Source of the DNA: Glaciozyma antarctica PI12
Lineage: Eukaryota > Basidiomycota > Microbotryomycetes > Kriegeriales > Camptobasidiaceae
DNA: 64,000 bases
Direction of reading: 5' to 3'
NCBI GenBank assembly: GCA_002917775.1
Contig: KZ627148.1
Span: 1,206,764-1,270,763, forward strand
Part shown: piece by piece, positions 47,001 through 58,196 of the stretch
Position numbering within the stretch: position 1 is the stretch's first letter
Layout: every line of letters starts with the position of its first letter
The notes under the pieces: generated by a model
Databases searched by the model: none
What the model was told of the DNA's origin: nothing
What the model saw: the letters and a program-made list of their open reading frames with translations, nothing else
Position numbers and translations under genes: made by a program

Positions 47001-47700
47001 GCGTCGGCGGTCGTCTGGGGAGGTCCGCCTTTGTAGACCTTGCTAAAGAGGTCGAGCTCGGCGTCGGTGAGTTGAGGAGCAGCTTCCACGCGCCTCGCTC
47101 GCTTCCGTTCCTTCTGCGAGAGCTTCTTGTTCGAGTTGACGGCTTTGGGCTCGTACTGTTGAAGTCGATTGCAGAGGCTCGTCGAAGTAGCGATGAGGGA
47201 TCATTCTTGACGACAGCGGCGGTGGGTGTTGGAGATTTCGCAGTCGAGATGGATGTGCGGAGGGAGATGCGAGATGAAGTTGAGGAGGCAGGCGAGGAGG
47301 GCAGATGTCTGGGTCGAGCGGTGGCTCGTCAGGTACGGAACGAGCGTCCGGAAGGAGAACTTGTCTTCCATCAAAAGACCAGTCAGCTCAGCTCAGCGTC
47401 GAGCGCGACTTGACGGCCACTCACTGGTCAGGAATTTGCACGTCTCCAGTTCCCCGAGAGTGAGGAGGTCGTCGACAGTCTTGTCCATGCTCCTGTAGGA
47501 AGCCCTCTTCTGCTTGCGTTCTGCGAGGAAGTGGTTCAGCCTCGAAGGCCGCCTGAGGCATGCTGGACTCACCGGCACGTGCGTTCTCGTAGTCGTTCTC
47601 AGACGACCTCTTAGAGACAGAGACGGAGGTCGTCCTACTCGCAGTATTACTGTGGAGTGAGTGTAAGCTTGTCTTCGCCAGCTGGTACCTCTGCAGCGGC
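41025..47700 (-). CDS. Large UvrD-like (TRANK1-type) helicase/ATPase, start unresolved
   Basis: A multi-exon gene of about 6.7 kb encodes a superfamily 1 helicase-like protein of the TRANK1 type, common in basidiomycetes. From the 5' side: RKQKRASYRSMDKTVDD, an early helical region, DALLLLLEADYGLKWG, GIDPVLCWAEILGTICGSEA, RTHAVIRAMRKKG. Then the helicase motif II PLDFVYVDEAQDLLLADVQL, TLSSLALNYRSHAG (motif IV area), ESKGLEFSDVLLYDFF (motif V), and YVAVTRARNVLWFAD (motif VI). A TPR-like alpha-solenoid follows (AALCFRKAGASFEESIALAY; FLVAGECFFAAGKGVEAARD), then a C-terminal coiled stretch ending EEEAFERAGRLRA. I did not see a Walker A GxGKT upstream of motif II. At least one surplus base (about 46984) and further doubtful joins (about 47210-47260) blur the N-terminal part. 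Function is unknown. Confidence 0.75.
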
Positions 47701-49329
47701 CCTGCTCTGGATACATTCCCCTGCGCTCCATCCCGCCTCCGAGTCCGCTGCTAGGTCCTGAGGAGACTTCCGACGGTCAGATGCGAGAGGCTGGCTAGCA
47801 GCTGGCACTAGGTGCTCTTCCCTGAGCTACAGAGGGGTGGAGAAGTGGAGTGAGGAAGGCGCTGTCGAACTTGGGACGTTGGTTGATGGAGTTGGCGGAG
47901 GGAGGGCAGGCGGCGAGCTGATCGCTGGGCGGTGGTGACGATGTGCTGCGAAGGAGTCCCTGGGCTAGCAGTTGGGGAGCTGGGCGTGGATTTGGAGGAG
48001 GCAAAAAGACGAGGAGCGAAAACGACGTGAGGGGGCCAAGTGTTGGCAGGCGTCGTTCTCCTCGCGTCGAGGCGCGAAATTCCTCTCTTTGACATCTTTC
48101 GAGCCGCAGAGCGAAAGCGAGCTCGATCTCGACGTGAGAAGGCACTGTATTACCGGCTTGTGTATTGCAGTCAAAGTCTAAACAAAGTTCCTCCCTTTCT
48201 TGAACCACAGCTCGAACGGAGTTCAACTAATGTGGTGTGTGCTTTCGGGCGACTCGTGGCGGGGTAGGCTGTAGGCCGGCGTGCTCTACGACTGACTAAG
48301 AAGGTTGTGTGGAAGGCAATGCTGGAGTTGGTGAAGCGAAATACGCTGATGGGCGGGAGGCGAGAGGTTGAGTTGAAGCAAGCTCCAGTTTCCGTCGAGA
48401 AGCCAGGCACCGAGGCGTGCGCGCGTCCCGTCCAGACACGAGACGTTCTAAAAAGCAGAAGGGCCGGATCGGGCCTGACCGTCGAGCCGCAGGCGGTCGC
48501 GTCGCGGGAGCAAGGCAGCAGCGGGTCCCTTCGAGAGTCGGCTCGAAGCCCGCTACAAGCAGATGATCATTGGCACGTCGGGAGCCAAAGCTCTTGGACT
48601 CAGAATCAGGTGCTCTCCTTCCCGTTGGCTCCGTCACTCCTGCCTCAATGACCCTGCCCTCAGCTCCTCCTCCAACCTCTCCTCCTCTTCCCCCCGCCCT
48701 CGCCCCCACCCAGTCCTCCGCTCGCAGTGCCGTAGCTGTCCCCGTCCGTGCTCTGATTCAGCAGCGCCAGATCAAAGGCGTCGCAGCCCTTCCTCTTTAC
48801 CGCTCCCTCTCCCTCCCCTCCCACCGACAACTCGAAGAGTCCTGTTGTATTCCAGCTCGATAGAGTCGAGTCTCTAATACAGGAGCACACCTTCCAGACG
48901 GAGAGAGTGGACTGGCTGGGCTGTGTTGGTGTTTGAAAGATCGGGCACTGAGCGGAGGTGATGGGAGCGCCTTGGGGTTGGGTCGAGGAGCTTGAAGGGG
49001 CGCGACGGCTGGCGCTCGAGGAGTGGCACGGTCGCTGATGAGCGTGATTCGAGTGCCCTGAGCTGAGTAGGAAGGAGAGAAGTTGAGCGCTCAGCACTGC
49101 CGAGGAGCTGTGCAGTCGCCTGGGCGAGGTTCGTCCTCCTCTATCTCTCTCTCTACCTCTTCCTCCGCCTTTCTCAGCACCTCAGGCACCGGCAGCACTT
49201 CACTCGACTCCAACGATCAGCGATCCACCTCGCCTTGAGTTACGAGCTACAACCCTCACGAGCTCGCACGCTTCGTCTCCACTTCCTCCCTCCGACCCAG
49301 CTCCCCGCCTCTCCCTCGCCTGAGCTACC
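47701..49329. other. Large intergenic region before chitin synthase
   Basis: This region lies between the divergent helicase and chitin synthase genes. The left end (47750-48230) has reverse-strand open frames that could be the first helicase exons, such as LTPLLHPSVAQGR next to REEHLVPAASQPLASD in another frame. A forward frame at 48570-48863 has a Pro/Ser-rich start and no domain. The stretch right before 49330 is pyrimidine-rich, as in other promoters here. Confidence 0.4.
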
Positions 49330-52300
49330 ATGTCCAACTACCCATCCCGCGATCCCAACTATCCTCCGTCCCGTCCCGAAGCCGCGCGGAGCTACCAAGA
49401 CCCCTTCGGCGACACTCAACAACAGCCCCCTTTCAACCCGCACGACGACTCTAGCGTCGGCTTCGGAGCTCACGATCGGGCCAACAGCAGATCGGCGGGA
49501 AAGCATCACCAGCCTTCGCGGTACCCGTACTCGGATCCGTACGGCGGTTCGAGCCAGAGCTTGGCGCGTACTGGCAGCTCGTACAACATCCCCGAGGAGA
49601 AGGTCTACGACGGCGACGAGACGTACCAGGGCGTTGACGATGATGACGAGGCGCTACCTTTGAGGGAGGCGCTACGTATGATTTTTCTACGCTCAGGGAC
49701 AAGAGTGAGTCGACGAGCAGGAGCCGATCCTCTCAGGAGCTGATCCCGAGTTCGTTTCGCAGGCTTGGTCCAGATGGTGCACGCTACGCCTCTCCCGATG
49801 TGAGCTTGTACCAGATGCCTCCGACTCCGTCGGGCTACGCTGGGAGCAAGCTTTCGAGGAACGAGACTTCTGCCGAGGTGCGTGCGCTTCCTACTTCGCT
49901 TGGAGACGCACTTGGCTCACAGGCACTTTGGGGAACAGGCGTGGGGACGGAGGCAGCGGATTAACCCTCGGAGGGCTATGACGAAGAGGGTCAAGCTTAC
50001 CCAGGGTGTGTTCGTCGCTACCCGTTCGACAACCTGAGCTGATCGCGTTCTTGCGGCGCAGGTAACTTCATCGCCGAGTTTGCTGTACCGACTGCCGTCA
50101 AGAACGCCAATCTTTCTGCTGGAGTCAGTGCGTTGCTCTCCTTTTCCCTAAAGTGCGAGCTGGGGCTGACCATCTTCGCCGACAGCTGGAGGACCGACGG
50201 AGTTCTCCCATATGAGGTACACTGCCGCGTGCTGTGATCCCAACGACTTTACTGCTGAGGTACGCTCCCTATTTCTTCGCTCGTTGCAGACCTAACCTCT
50301 CGTCCAGAACGGCTACTCGCTCCGCACCTCCTCCTACGGACGTCAAACTGATCTCCTCGTCTGCATCGTGCGTCTCTCCCGCGTTCTTCTTCCTTCAGCT
50401 GCTAACTCTCCACTCCCAACGCGCAGACTGCCTACAACGAGAACAAAATCCTCCTCTCGCGAACGCTCCACGGCCTCATGCTCAACATTCGCGACATGGT
50501 CAAGGGCAAGTTCTCCGAGTTCCGCAAGAGGGCCGAGAGCGGAGGACCAGAAGCTGGACGTGTGGGAGAAGCTTGGAAGAGGATCGTCGTGTGCTTGGTG
50601 TTTGATGGGATCGAACCGGCGGATAAGGCAGCTTTGGAGTGAGTTCGAGCGCTGCGTCGAAGGCTGGGGGGAGTGGGAGCTGATGGGTGCTCTTCGCAGC
50701 GTTCTCGCTACGATTGGATTGTACCAGGATGGTGTGATGAAAAAGGACGTCGATGGGAAGGAGACGATTGGTGAGCTCCGTTCTCCGCTGTCGCTCGCTG
50801 GGAGCTGATTTACGCTGCAAAGCCCACATCTTCGAGTACACAACGCAGCTCTCCATGTCTCCCAAGCCTGCGCTCGTCGAACCGCACCCGAACGATCCCA
50901 ACAACCTCGTCCCAGTCCAGATGATCTTCTGGTGCGCTCTCCTCGCTCGCTGCCCGTCTCGCCTTGCTCACACACTCGCCTCGCCTCGCAGCCTCAAACA
51001 GCAAAATATGAAGAAGATCAACTCGCATCGCTGGCTCTTCAACGCTATCGGAAAGCACCTTCAACCCGACGTCGTCTGCCTCCTCGACGCTGGAACCAAG
51101 CCTGGCAAGCGAAGCATCTACTACCTCTGGGAGGCCTTCCACCACAACAAGCATCTTGGAGGAGCCTGCGGGGAGATTCACGTGCGTCGGTCCAGTAGCG
51201 TGTTGATCTTGAGCTGACGAAGAAGAACAGGCGATGCTCGGGAAGGGCGGAAAGAAGCTACTCAACCCCCTGATCGCTGCCCAAAACTTCGAGTGCGTCT
51301 TCAGCATAGCTTCATGCGGTTCACACTGACCTCTCCTTTAGGTACAAGATGAGCAGTACGTCGGCGTCGATCGAGAATTTGCGAGGCTCGACTAACGAAC
51401 TCTCCCTCCCTCGCAGACGTCCTCGACAAGCCTACCGAGAGCTCCTTTGGCTACGTCGTGCGTTCCTCGTCACCTGATTCTTTTGTGCTGGTGCTTACGA
51501 GGTCTTGCAGTCCGTCCTCCCTGGCGCATTCTCCTGCTACCGCTACGTCGCGATTCAAGGCCGTCCTCTCTCGCAGTACGTCCTCATTTGCGCTCGGCAC
51601 ATCGTCACAGCTAACAGTTTTGTGCGTAGGTACTTCCACGGAGATCACACGCTTGCGTCTCGACTCGGAGTCAAGGGAACTGACGGCATGAGCATTTGGA
51701 CGAAGAGTGCGTCCACGCCTTGATGCAGATCTTGAGGAGGTTGGAGCTGACGCCTTACGGTCTGCAGACATGTTCTTGGCCGAGGATCGGATTCTCTGCT
51801 TCGAGCTCGTCGCGAAAGCCAACGAGCGATGGGTTCTCGGATACGTCAAGCCGGCGAAGGGAGAGACGTGTGTACTTCGCTTCCTCGCGTATGCAGGTTC
51901 TGATCCTTGAGACTGCAGGGACGTTCCGGAATCCGCTGCTGAGCTCATCAGTCAGCGTCGTCGCTGGCTCAACGGTGCGTCGTCTCGTCGAGGATAGCGA
52001 CTTGAGCTGATGCGAGAGTCGAGCAGGATCGTTCGCAGCTGGAGTCTACGCTCTCGCGCATTTTGGTCGCTTGTACAAGTCGGACCACGGCATCACTCGT
52101 CTCTTCTTCCTCCACGTCCAGGGCATCTACAACACCGTCATCCTCATCATGAGCTGGTTCGGTGAGCGATTCGTGTTCCTCGCCTGCAGGCCCGCTCGCT
52201 GACCCCCACGCGCTCGCAGCCATCGCCAACTACTACCTTACCTTTGACAGTGCGTACTTTCGCCAGGATCGCAGGATCGCAAGCTGACGGTTGAAGTCAG

Positions 52301-53771
52301 AAGTCATCATCACTGTCGTCGCGACCTCGCTACGGAATCCTCTAGACATTCCTGGGGCCAGCGACATGACGCAGCAGTGCTGGGCGGGCAGCTTCCTGCA
52401 GGATGACGATAGCTCGTCGTTCGACTGGCTCGGAGAGGTCAAGTGCGTCGCTGCTCGTTCTGCTGGAGTCTGGAGCTGACTTGGGTCGCTCTCTGCAGTT
52501 GGATCCTCAAGGTCATCTGTGCGTCGTGATCGACTGCGCTCCAGCATAGTTCTAGACTGACGCCCCGCCAAAGACCTTGTCTTCCTCGGATTGCAGATCA
52601 TCCTGGCTCTCGGTAACCGGCCGAAGGCGGAGAAGTTCACCTACACGCTCAGCATCGCTGTGTACGCCAGCTTGTCGACCTACCTCATCTTCAACACCGT
52701 CATCCTCACCATAAAGGCGTTCTGTGTACGTCCGCGCTGGCTTGACGTATGGACGGGGCACTGACGAGCTTCTTCTACAGCCCATCGGAGCAGCTCTCGC
52801 GGAATCAAACGGTACCAGCATCGGGGTCTTCCTTGGCAGCACCTATGGTCCCATCTTTGCCGGAATCGCTGGAACGTTCGGTGAGTCCGACCTCGTTCAT
52901 CGTCGGTGGCGTTGCTGACGCTCAGTAATGCTCAGGAATCTACATCCTCGCGTCGCTCATGTACCTGGACCCATGGCACCTCTTCCAGAGCATGCCTCAG
53001 TACTTGCTCATCGCCGCCAGCTTCACCAACATCCTCGTACGTCCATCTTTCCGCTCGTCGCTGCGCTCGCATTAAACCTTGCTGCTTTTGCGCAGAACGT
53101 CTACGCCTTCGCCAACTTGCACGATGTTTCGTGAGCCTCTTTCTCGCTCCTCCCGCGTTAGTGGGATACTGACTTTGACGCAGCTGGGGAACCAAGGGAT
53201 CCGACAAGGTCGAGGCGCTGCCATCCGCGACGTCGAAGAAGGACGGCAAGGAGGCGACCGTCGAAGTCCAGGAGAAGGTTCAGGAGGGCAAGTCGCTCGT
53301 CTGTGCTGCTTTCAAGCTCGCCTAACGCTCAATTTCTCGCAGATATCGATCTCACCTTCAAGGCTACTGTTATGCGCGCCGTTGCACCCTTCGACGAGAC
53401 CCAGGAAGTGGAGAAGCCGACGCCCGACGATCAGAACAAGACGTTCCGAACTCGCTTCATCTGCGCGTGGTTGCTCATGAACACCATTCTCGGTACGTCG
53501 GTTTGAATGCGCGACATACCTGGACGGAAGCTGATGAGGCTTCGTGCGTAGCTCTCACCATCAGCCGTCTCGGCTCTACGGTTCAGTCGAGCTACTTCAA
53601 GACGATTCTCTGGATCACTTTTGGGCTGTCTCTGGTGCGCTTCTCTGGTCTCGTCTGGTGAGCGCTTTCGTCTCTGCAAAGGTGTATTTTTCGTACTGAT
53701 GCGCCTGCAGGTATCTCGCTGGCGAATACGTCTTCCGTCTGGCGCGTCTTTGCACGCGCGGTCGCAAGTGA
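49330..53771 (+). CDS. CHS: Chitin synthase (division 1), 29 exons
   Basis: This is a plasma-membrane processive glycosyltransferase (GT2) that polymerises N-acetylglucosamine into wall chitin. About 958 aa in 29 exons: a disordered N-terminus ([20 protein letters not shown]), the chitin synthase N-domain ([20 protein letters not shown]), then catalytic motifs [64 protein letters not shown] and [20 protein letters not shown]. Several membrane helices follow ([40 protein letters not shown]) and a last pair at the C-terminus. QRRRWLNGS and overall layout fit class I/II/III enzymes. Exons of 14, 20 and 30 nt occur. One base seems missing at the start of exon 2 (49763), where C|GG rather than C|G is needed for RLGPDG. 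Confidence 0.93.
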
Positions 53772-54067
53772 GGAACGAGGAGAGTTTGTGCGGAAGATAC
53801 CACGTCGTTTCTGTAGCCACCTGCGTCTAGAAGCACCGTTCGCAGCGTGATAGCGAGCAAGCTGCTGCTGGAAGAGCGGGGGGAAGCTCGGCAGCGAGAT
53901 TGAGGTCCGAGCTCAACCGTCTTCGAAATCGCCAAGTCGAAACCGGTTCAGCCAACTTTTGCGTTCGTTCGCACCAGCCCACGTTTGCTGCTGCCCCTGC
54001 TCGCCTGAAAAAGACTCTGCGAAAGAGCACGAACCGTTCCAGTGGACCTGCTTCCCTTCCGGCCGCG

Positions 54068-55266
54068 ATGAAGGTGAGTCCTCCCCACCGACGCGAATCC
54101 CTTTGTTCGTCGGAGCTCGTTCTGACTTCGACGGTCTCGCTCCTCCCTGCAGCGTATCGCTGCTCTTCCCGCACTTCCTGTGGCTCCTCTCCTACCCCTC
54201 CGTGCGGCGCCCCTCCCCACTCGCCGTACCTTCGCCACAGCACGTCGACCTTCCCGCATCCCTCGGTTCGACTACCGCGAGGCTTTCGGGGGCTCCCCAG
54301 CACCTTCTGTCGCGTATGTCAACGACCCAGACGAAGCGGACGACTATCTAGAGGCTTTCAGATCTTCGTGAGCCATCTCTTTGAGCTGAATAGGCGGGCG
54401 TTCGTTTGCTGACGTTCTCCCCAGCCGTCTATCTGTGTTTATAGACGACGACATGATCGCAAGAAAATCTGGGCTGGGAGAATGGCGAGCGTTCCCAGAC
54501 AAGACGAGCGCGGTCTGCCTTGCAGATAGCGAAGGAGTCGTTGGTCCGTCACTTCTGAACTCCCAACGAACCTTGCTGACCGTCTCGTTCAGTCATCCAC
54601 ACAGCTCCCATGACTCGCAAGCCCCTTCGATGCTCGACGAAGATGAGCTCGCTAATTTCTGGCTCCGCAGAACCTCCAGTAAAACCTCAAACAAAACCTG
54701 GAATCCACTCGCATCGTCAAGCAAACCGTCGGCGCTCCAACCTCGGTGAAGCAACTTCTCAAGGAGCGAGATCCCTGGAAGATGCGACCGAACGCTTTCC
54801 TCGACCTGCGACTCATGGCGCTCCAGCTGTACCCGGAGCTCTTCGTCGACACGGGCGTCTCGCACGTCGAGTTCCTCCAGTTCATGGTGAAGGAGTTCCT
54901 CGGAAAGGACTACAACTCTTCTACGGGTGGTTCGCGCGTGCGAACTAGCAACCTTCGAGGAACTGCCACGCTGGAAGGTGAGTTTGCAGCGTCGAAGCTA
55001 CTCTGAACTCGCTCACCTCGCTTGCAGAACTCGTTGCGACGACCTGGGCGACGCACCTCGTCGGGATCATCCTGCACGAGACTCTGGAGCTCAGGGCCGC
55101 CGAGATCCTCAAGCTGGTTCACGCGGATCCGGAGGTGCGGCAAGAGCTTCGGCAAATTCCTGAGGAGTGGATCGACGAGAAGGAGGAGCTGGCGACGATT
55201 AAGAAGGGGTGGTTGGAGAGGCTCACGTGTGGTGCGGAGGATTTTGAGGGATACAAGCGCAAGTAG
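54068..55266 (+). CDS. Unrecognised, probably mitochondrial protein
   Basis: Four exons (54068-54073, 54153-54367, 54425-54977, 55028-55266) give about 337 aa. The N-terminus MKRIAALPALPVAPLLPLRA, continuing into PTRRTFATARRPSR, is rich in Arg/Ala/Leu without acids for about 40 residues, like a mitochondrial presequence. After that come DYREAFGGSPAPSVAYVNDP, an acidic linker, QNLESTRIVKQTVGAPTSVK, KMRPNAFLDLRLMALQLYPE and a helical C-terminal part ending GAEDFEGYKRK. The first exon is only ATG AAG. One A is missing in the run 54681-54684 if RRTSSK is to continue into NLKQNLES. I do not recognise the family. A role in mitochondria is inference from the leader only. Confidence 0.65.
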
Positions 55267-55426
55267 CTGAGAAGTGGTTTTTGAGAACTGGTTACGCTGG
55301 TGCGAAGGTCCGAAGCTCGATCAAGGAAGAGGGAGAGGAGAAGAACGACGTCGCAGCCTCGCTCAATCTTCGCACCGGCCCTTGTCAGTCCACAACCGCT
55401 TCATAAAATTCCACAGTACACCCGGA

Positions 55427-57661
55427 CTACATCCTTCCACTCCCAGAGCGTGCCCCTAAACCTCGGGTATCAACCCAACCATCCCGTGCGCCACCACCGC
55501 CGGTCCCGCAAACGTCAAACGTGCAAACCGCGTACCAACCCACGCCGCCAAAGATAAAAAACGCCGCCAGCACCGGACTGGTATAGTTCATATTCGACGC
55601 CGATACGGGCGCGTAGTTGGGTACGCAGAACATCACCGACACGAAGATCTGCGACGGGGGTCAGCGAGGGTACCGAGCTGCGTGAGGAAAGACGAACGAT
55701 GTAGACTAGCGCGATGCTGTTGCAGACTTTTGCGAGAGTGTCGGGGAGACGCCAGGGTGCTGGTGGGAGGTTCTCCCGACCGCGGAAGAGGAGGAGGCAA
55801 ATGGGAACGAAGTAGGAGCCGAGGTAACCGATCGTCGTCGATCGTCGTCAATTCTGTGATCAGCTTGGAACGGGGAGTGGATGTAGGGAACGTACGGAAG
55901 AAGGCGTAGAATATTACGGTGCTTCCTAGGTAGATTAAGACGAGGATGGCGGGGATGGTGATGTTTAGGAGAAGCGCCTCGATGGGAACGACAAAGGTGG
56001 GGTGGATGCGACCGAGACTGCCGGGAGCAAATCAGTACTCGCAATCTGGTGATACTAAAGCTCCTGCACTCACACTTGGTAGCCCGGGAATCCCTTGTCC
56101 CGTGCCATCGACCAGACGTTGCGAGAACTGGCGCACAAGATTCCGCTGCGAGGAAGGAGCTTCATCAGCCTCGCTCGCTCCACCACAGAATCAAGCTTAC
56201 ACCATAGCAAGGAAGAGAGAAAGCAGGTTGAGGAACATGCAGAACGTCGCGCCTCGCAATCCTAGCCCATTCTGCGCCTCCTCATCAGTGAAGCTCCGGT
56301 CCGCTGAAGCCGCACACTCACCTCGAAAATGACCATTAAAGGGGTAAAGGAAGTCGCGACCGAGTCCACATCGCCGATGCAGAACAGGAGCGTGATGATG
56401 AAGCACAGTCCTGCGACGGAGGATAGAGCAACGCCACCGAAGACGGCGAGTGGCGCCAGGCGGGCTGCATCGTGTGCTTCTTCGCAGAGGTGAGCTGCCG
56501 CGTCATATCCTGCGGTAAAGTCGTTAGCTCCAGCAAGAATGAGGCACGCAGCAGCAGCACTCACCAATCATGGTAAATGCGGACTGCAAAAGTCCGAGGA
56601 CGACGACGAGTCCCACGGATTCCCATCCAGTCGAGTTGAGGAACTCAGTGAACACGAATTTGGCGGGCTGCTTGACGGGAGTGGCGACAGCGAGGGCGAT
56701 AATGATGGCAAGAGTGGCGGTAATGGAGAGGGCTGCTGCCAGCTTGCTCGCTGCGTCGAAAACGCGGACCGCGAAGACCTGATCAAGGGTGCGTAATTAG
56801 CGCAGAATAACAAGTAGACGATAAGCGAGACGTACGTTGCAGAGGAAGAAGCAGAGGAGGAGGCCGAGGTACACGCCGACCAGGTGAGCCGGCTGCTGCA
56901 CGTAGTCCGGATTGTACGAGAGAGCAACTCCAAGCATCTGGTTCGAGAGGATAAAAGTACCAGCTGCCATGATAGCCCAGGCGCCAAAGACATTGAACAT
57001 CCTGCAGTATTCGCGAAGTCAGCGAGGTGGCGTTGAAGGCGTAGTAGCGAGAGAGGAACGAACGCTGTCCAGTACGAAAGAAATGGAGCCCAGCGTGGAG
57101 GAGCGAGCTTGTAAGCCCAGAATGCCTGTCCTGTGTGCGAGTTGCGTCGGTGTCGCCGCTGAAAGGGAAGGGAGAGCACTCACCGGCAGCATGAGGCCAG
57201 GCCGAACACAGCTCCGCCAAACTTGCAGCGATCATGAGGGAAATGATTGAGACTCCGCACCATCCCCAAACCATCACGACAGGTCCTCCAGACACGAGTG
57301 CGGCAGTCAGAGAGCCTGTGAAGGGCGAGTGCGTCAGGAGAGGATCGGGTCGAGTTGGTCGCAAAGCCGCCCGCTCAGAGAAGCTTCTTACCTCCAATCG
57401 CGGTCCACACTGACATGTTAGAATATGAGAGGGCGAGAAGAGCCTATCGATCGACTGTTAGCCGGAGAACTCAGTGCTGGAGGAAAGAGTACTACGCACC
57501 CAGAAGCTCATCGAAATCGTGAACTGCTACTTGTGGCCTGTGACGGCGTTCACGATAGGCGCTCCTTCTCCTTGCCATTCCTCGCGCGCAGGAATCGCGT
57601 CGTGCGTGAAGTCTGCCTTCTCAGGCTTTGAGGAGGACGAGGTCGAGCGGTCGAGGTCCAT
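55427..57661 (-). pseudogene. Amino-acid/GABA-type permease (APC family), probably inactivated
   Basis: Twelve exons would give about 537 aa of an APC-superfamily permease of the fungal GABA/choline/polyamine group (Uga4/Hnm1-like). The hallmark start SVWTAIGGSLTAALVSGGPV is followed by WGWCGVSIISLMIAASLAEL, SAWPHAAGQAFWAYKLAPP, ESVGLVVVLGLLQSAFTMIG and ASSRNVWSMARDKGFPGY, with about 12 membrane helices. Two lesions are visible. A TAG at 57527-57529 stands where the family has a residue between GHK and QFTISMSFW. A 10-bp tandem duplication at 55829-55848 shifts the frame between STVIFYAFF and IGYLGSYFVP. All splice sites remain good and both flanks are conserved, so loss would be recent. Start at the later ATG (MSFW) could bypass the first lesion only. 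Exons: 57500-57661, 57392-57443, 57184-57315, 57064-57130, 56836-57001, 56565-56778, 56322-56509, 56201-56271, 56074-56145, 55896-56017, 55698-55853, 55427-55648. Confidence 0.8.
55829..55848 (+). repeat. 10-bp direct tandem duplication inside the permease gene
   Basis: The decamer CGATCGTCGT occurs twice back to back. With one copy, the exon reads QLTTIGYLGSYF in frame with the preceding exon; with two, the frame is lost. It therefore looks like a replication-slippage duplication. Confidence 0.9.
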
Positions 57662-58196
57662 CGCGAGGAATCGAGGACGAGGTTCGAGAAGAGGGCATGT
57701 GGCAGGAGCGCCTTCACAAACCAACACAAGACGGGCAACCGTCCGGCAGCGCAGTACCACGATAGGCAGGAGGAAGAGTTAATGCGGCGCGGGGAGAGGG
57801 CGAGATTGTGCTCGCCCCGCCTTGCCGATAAACCGAACGATTTCGTTCCTCCGCGTGTCACTTTTGACTTTGCGCCGCCACCCACGCCAACCCAGGCCTC
57901 CAGCGAAGCCGGTTCTGGACTGACTTGCCAGCAACAATATAAATGCACTGGTGTTCGTCTGTCAATTGGCCGGAAGCAGAGTCTGGAACGCGTCGAAGGG
58001 AAGGCAGTAGGCCTCACTTGGTGCTGTTCCCTCGTAGTTGAGAGGAAGGGAGGAGGAGCGAGCTCGAGGAGGGCGCGCCTAACCAAAAACGAATATTTAT
58101 CCCGAAATCTATTCCACGCGGCCCCACCTCTCTCCCTCTGTCGACAACGTCTCAGGGATCCAACAAAGGAGAACAGCGCGCCGTTTCGAGTAAGAC
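57662..58196. promoter_or_regulatory. Divergent promoter, permease / Zn2Cys6 regulator
   Basis: About 535 bp separates the permease start from the start of a divergent zinc-cluster regulator. A regulator sharing a promoter interval with a permease is a common fungal arrangement for substrate-induced uptake. I saw no clear pair of CGG half-sites at a fixed spacing, so regulation is inference from arrangement. Confidence 0.45.

Noticed and set aside
41025-47700. Helicase as part of a mobile element
   Set aside because: UvrD-type motifs with a TPR-like solenoid fit the host TRANK1-like family; no terminal repeats, transposase or target duplication were seen.
48570-48863. 97-codon forward open frame upstream of chitin synthase
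   Set aside because: Pro/Ser-rich, no ATG at its start, no splice structure and no family resemblance; likely chance in GC-rich DNA.
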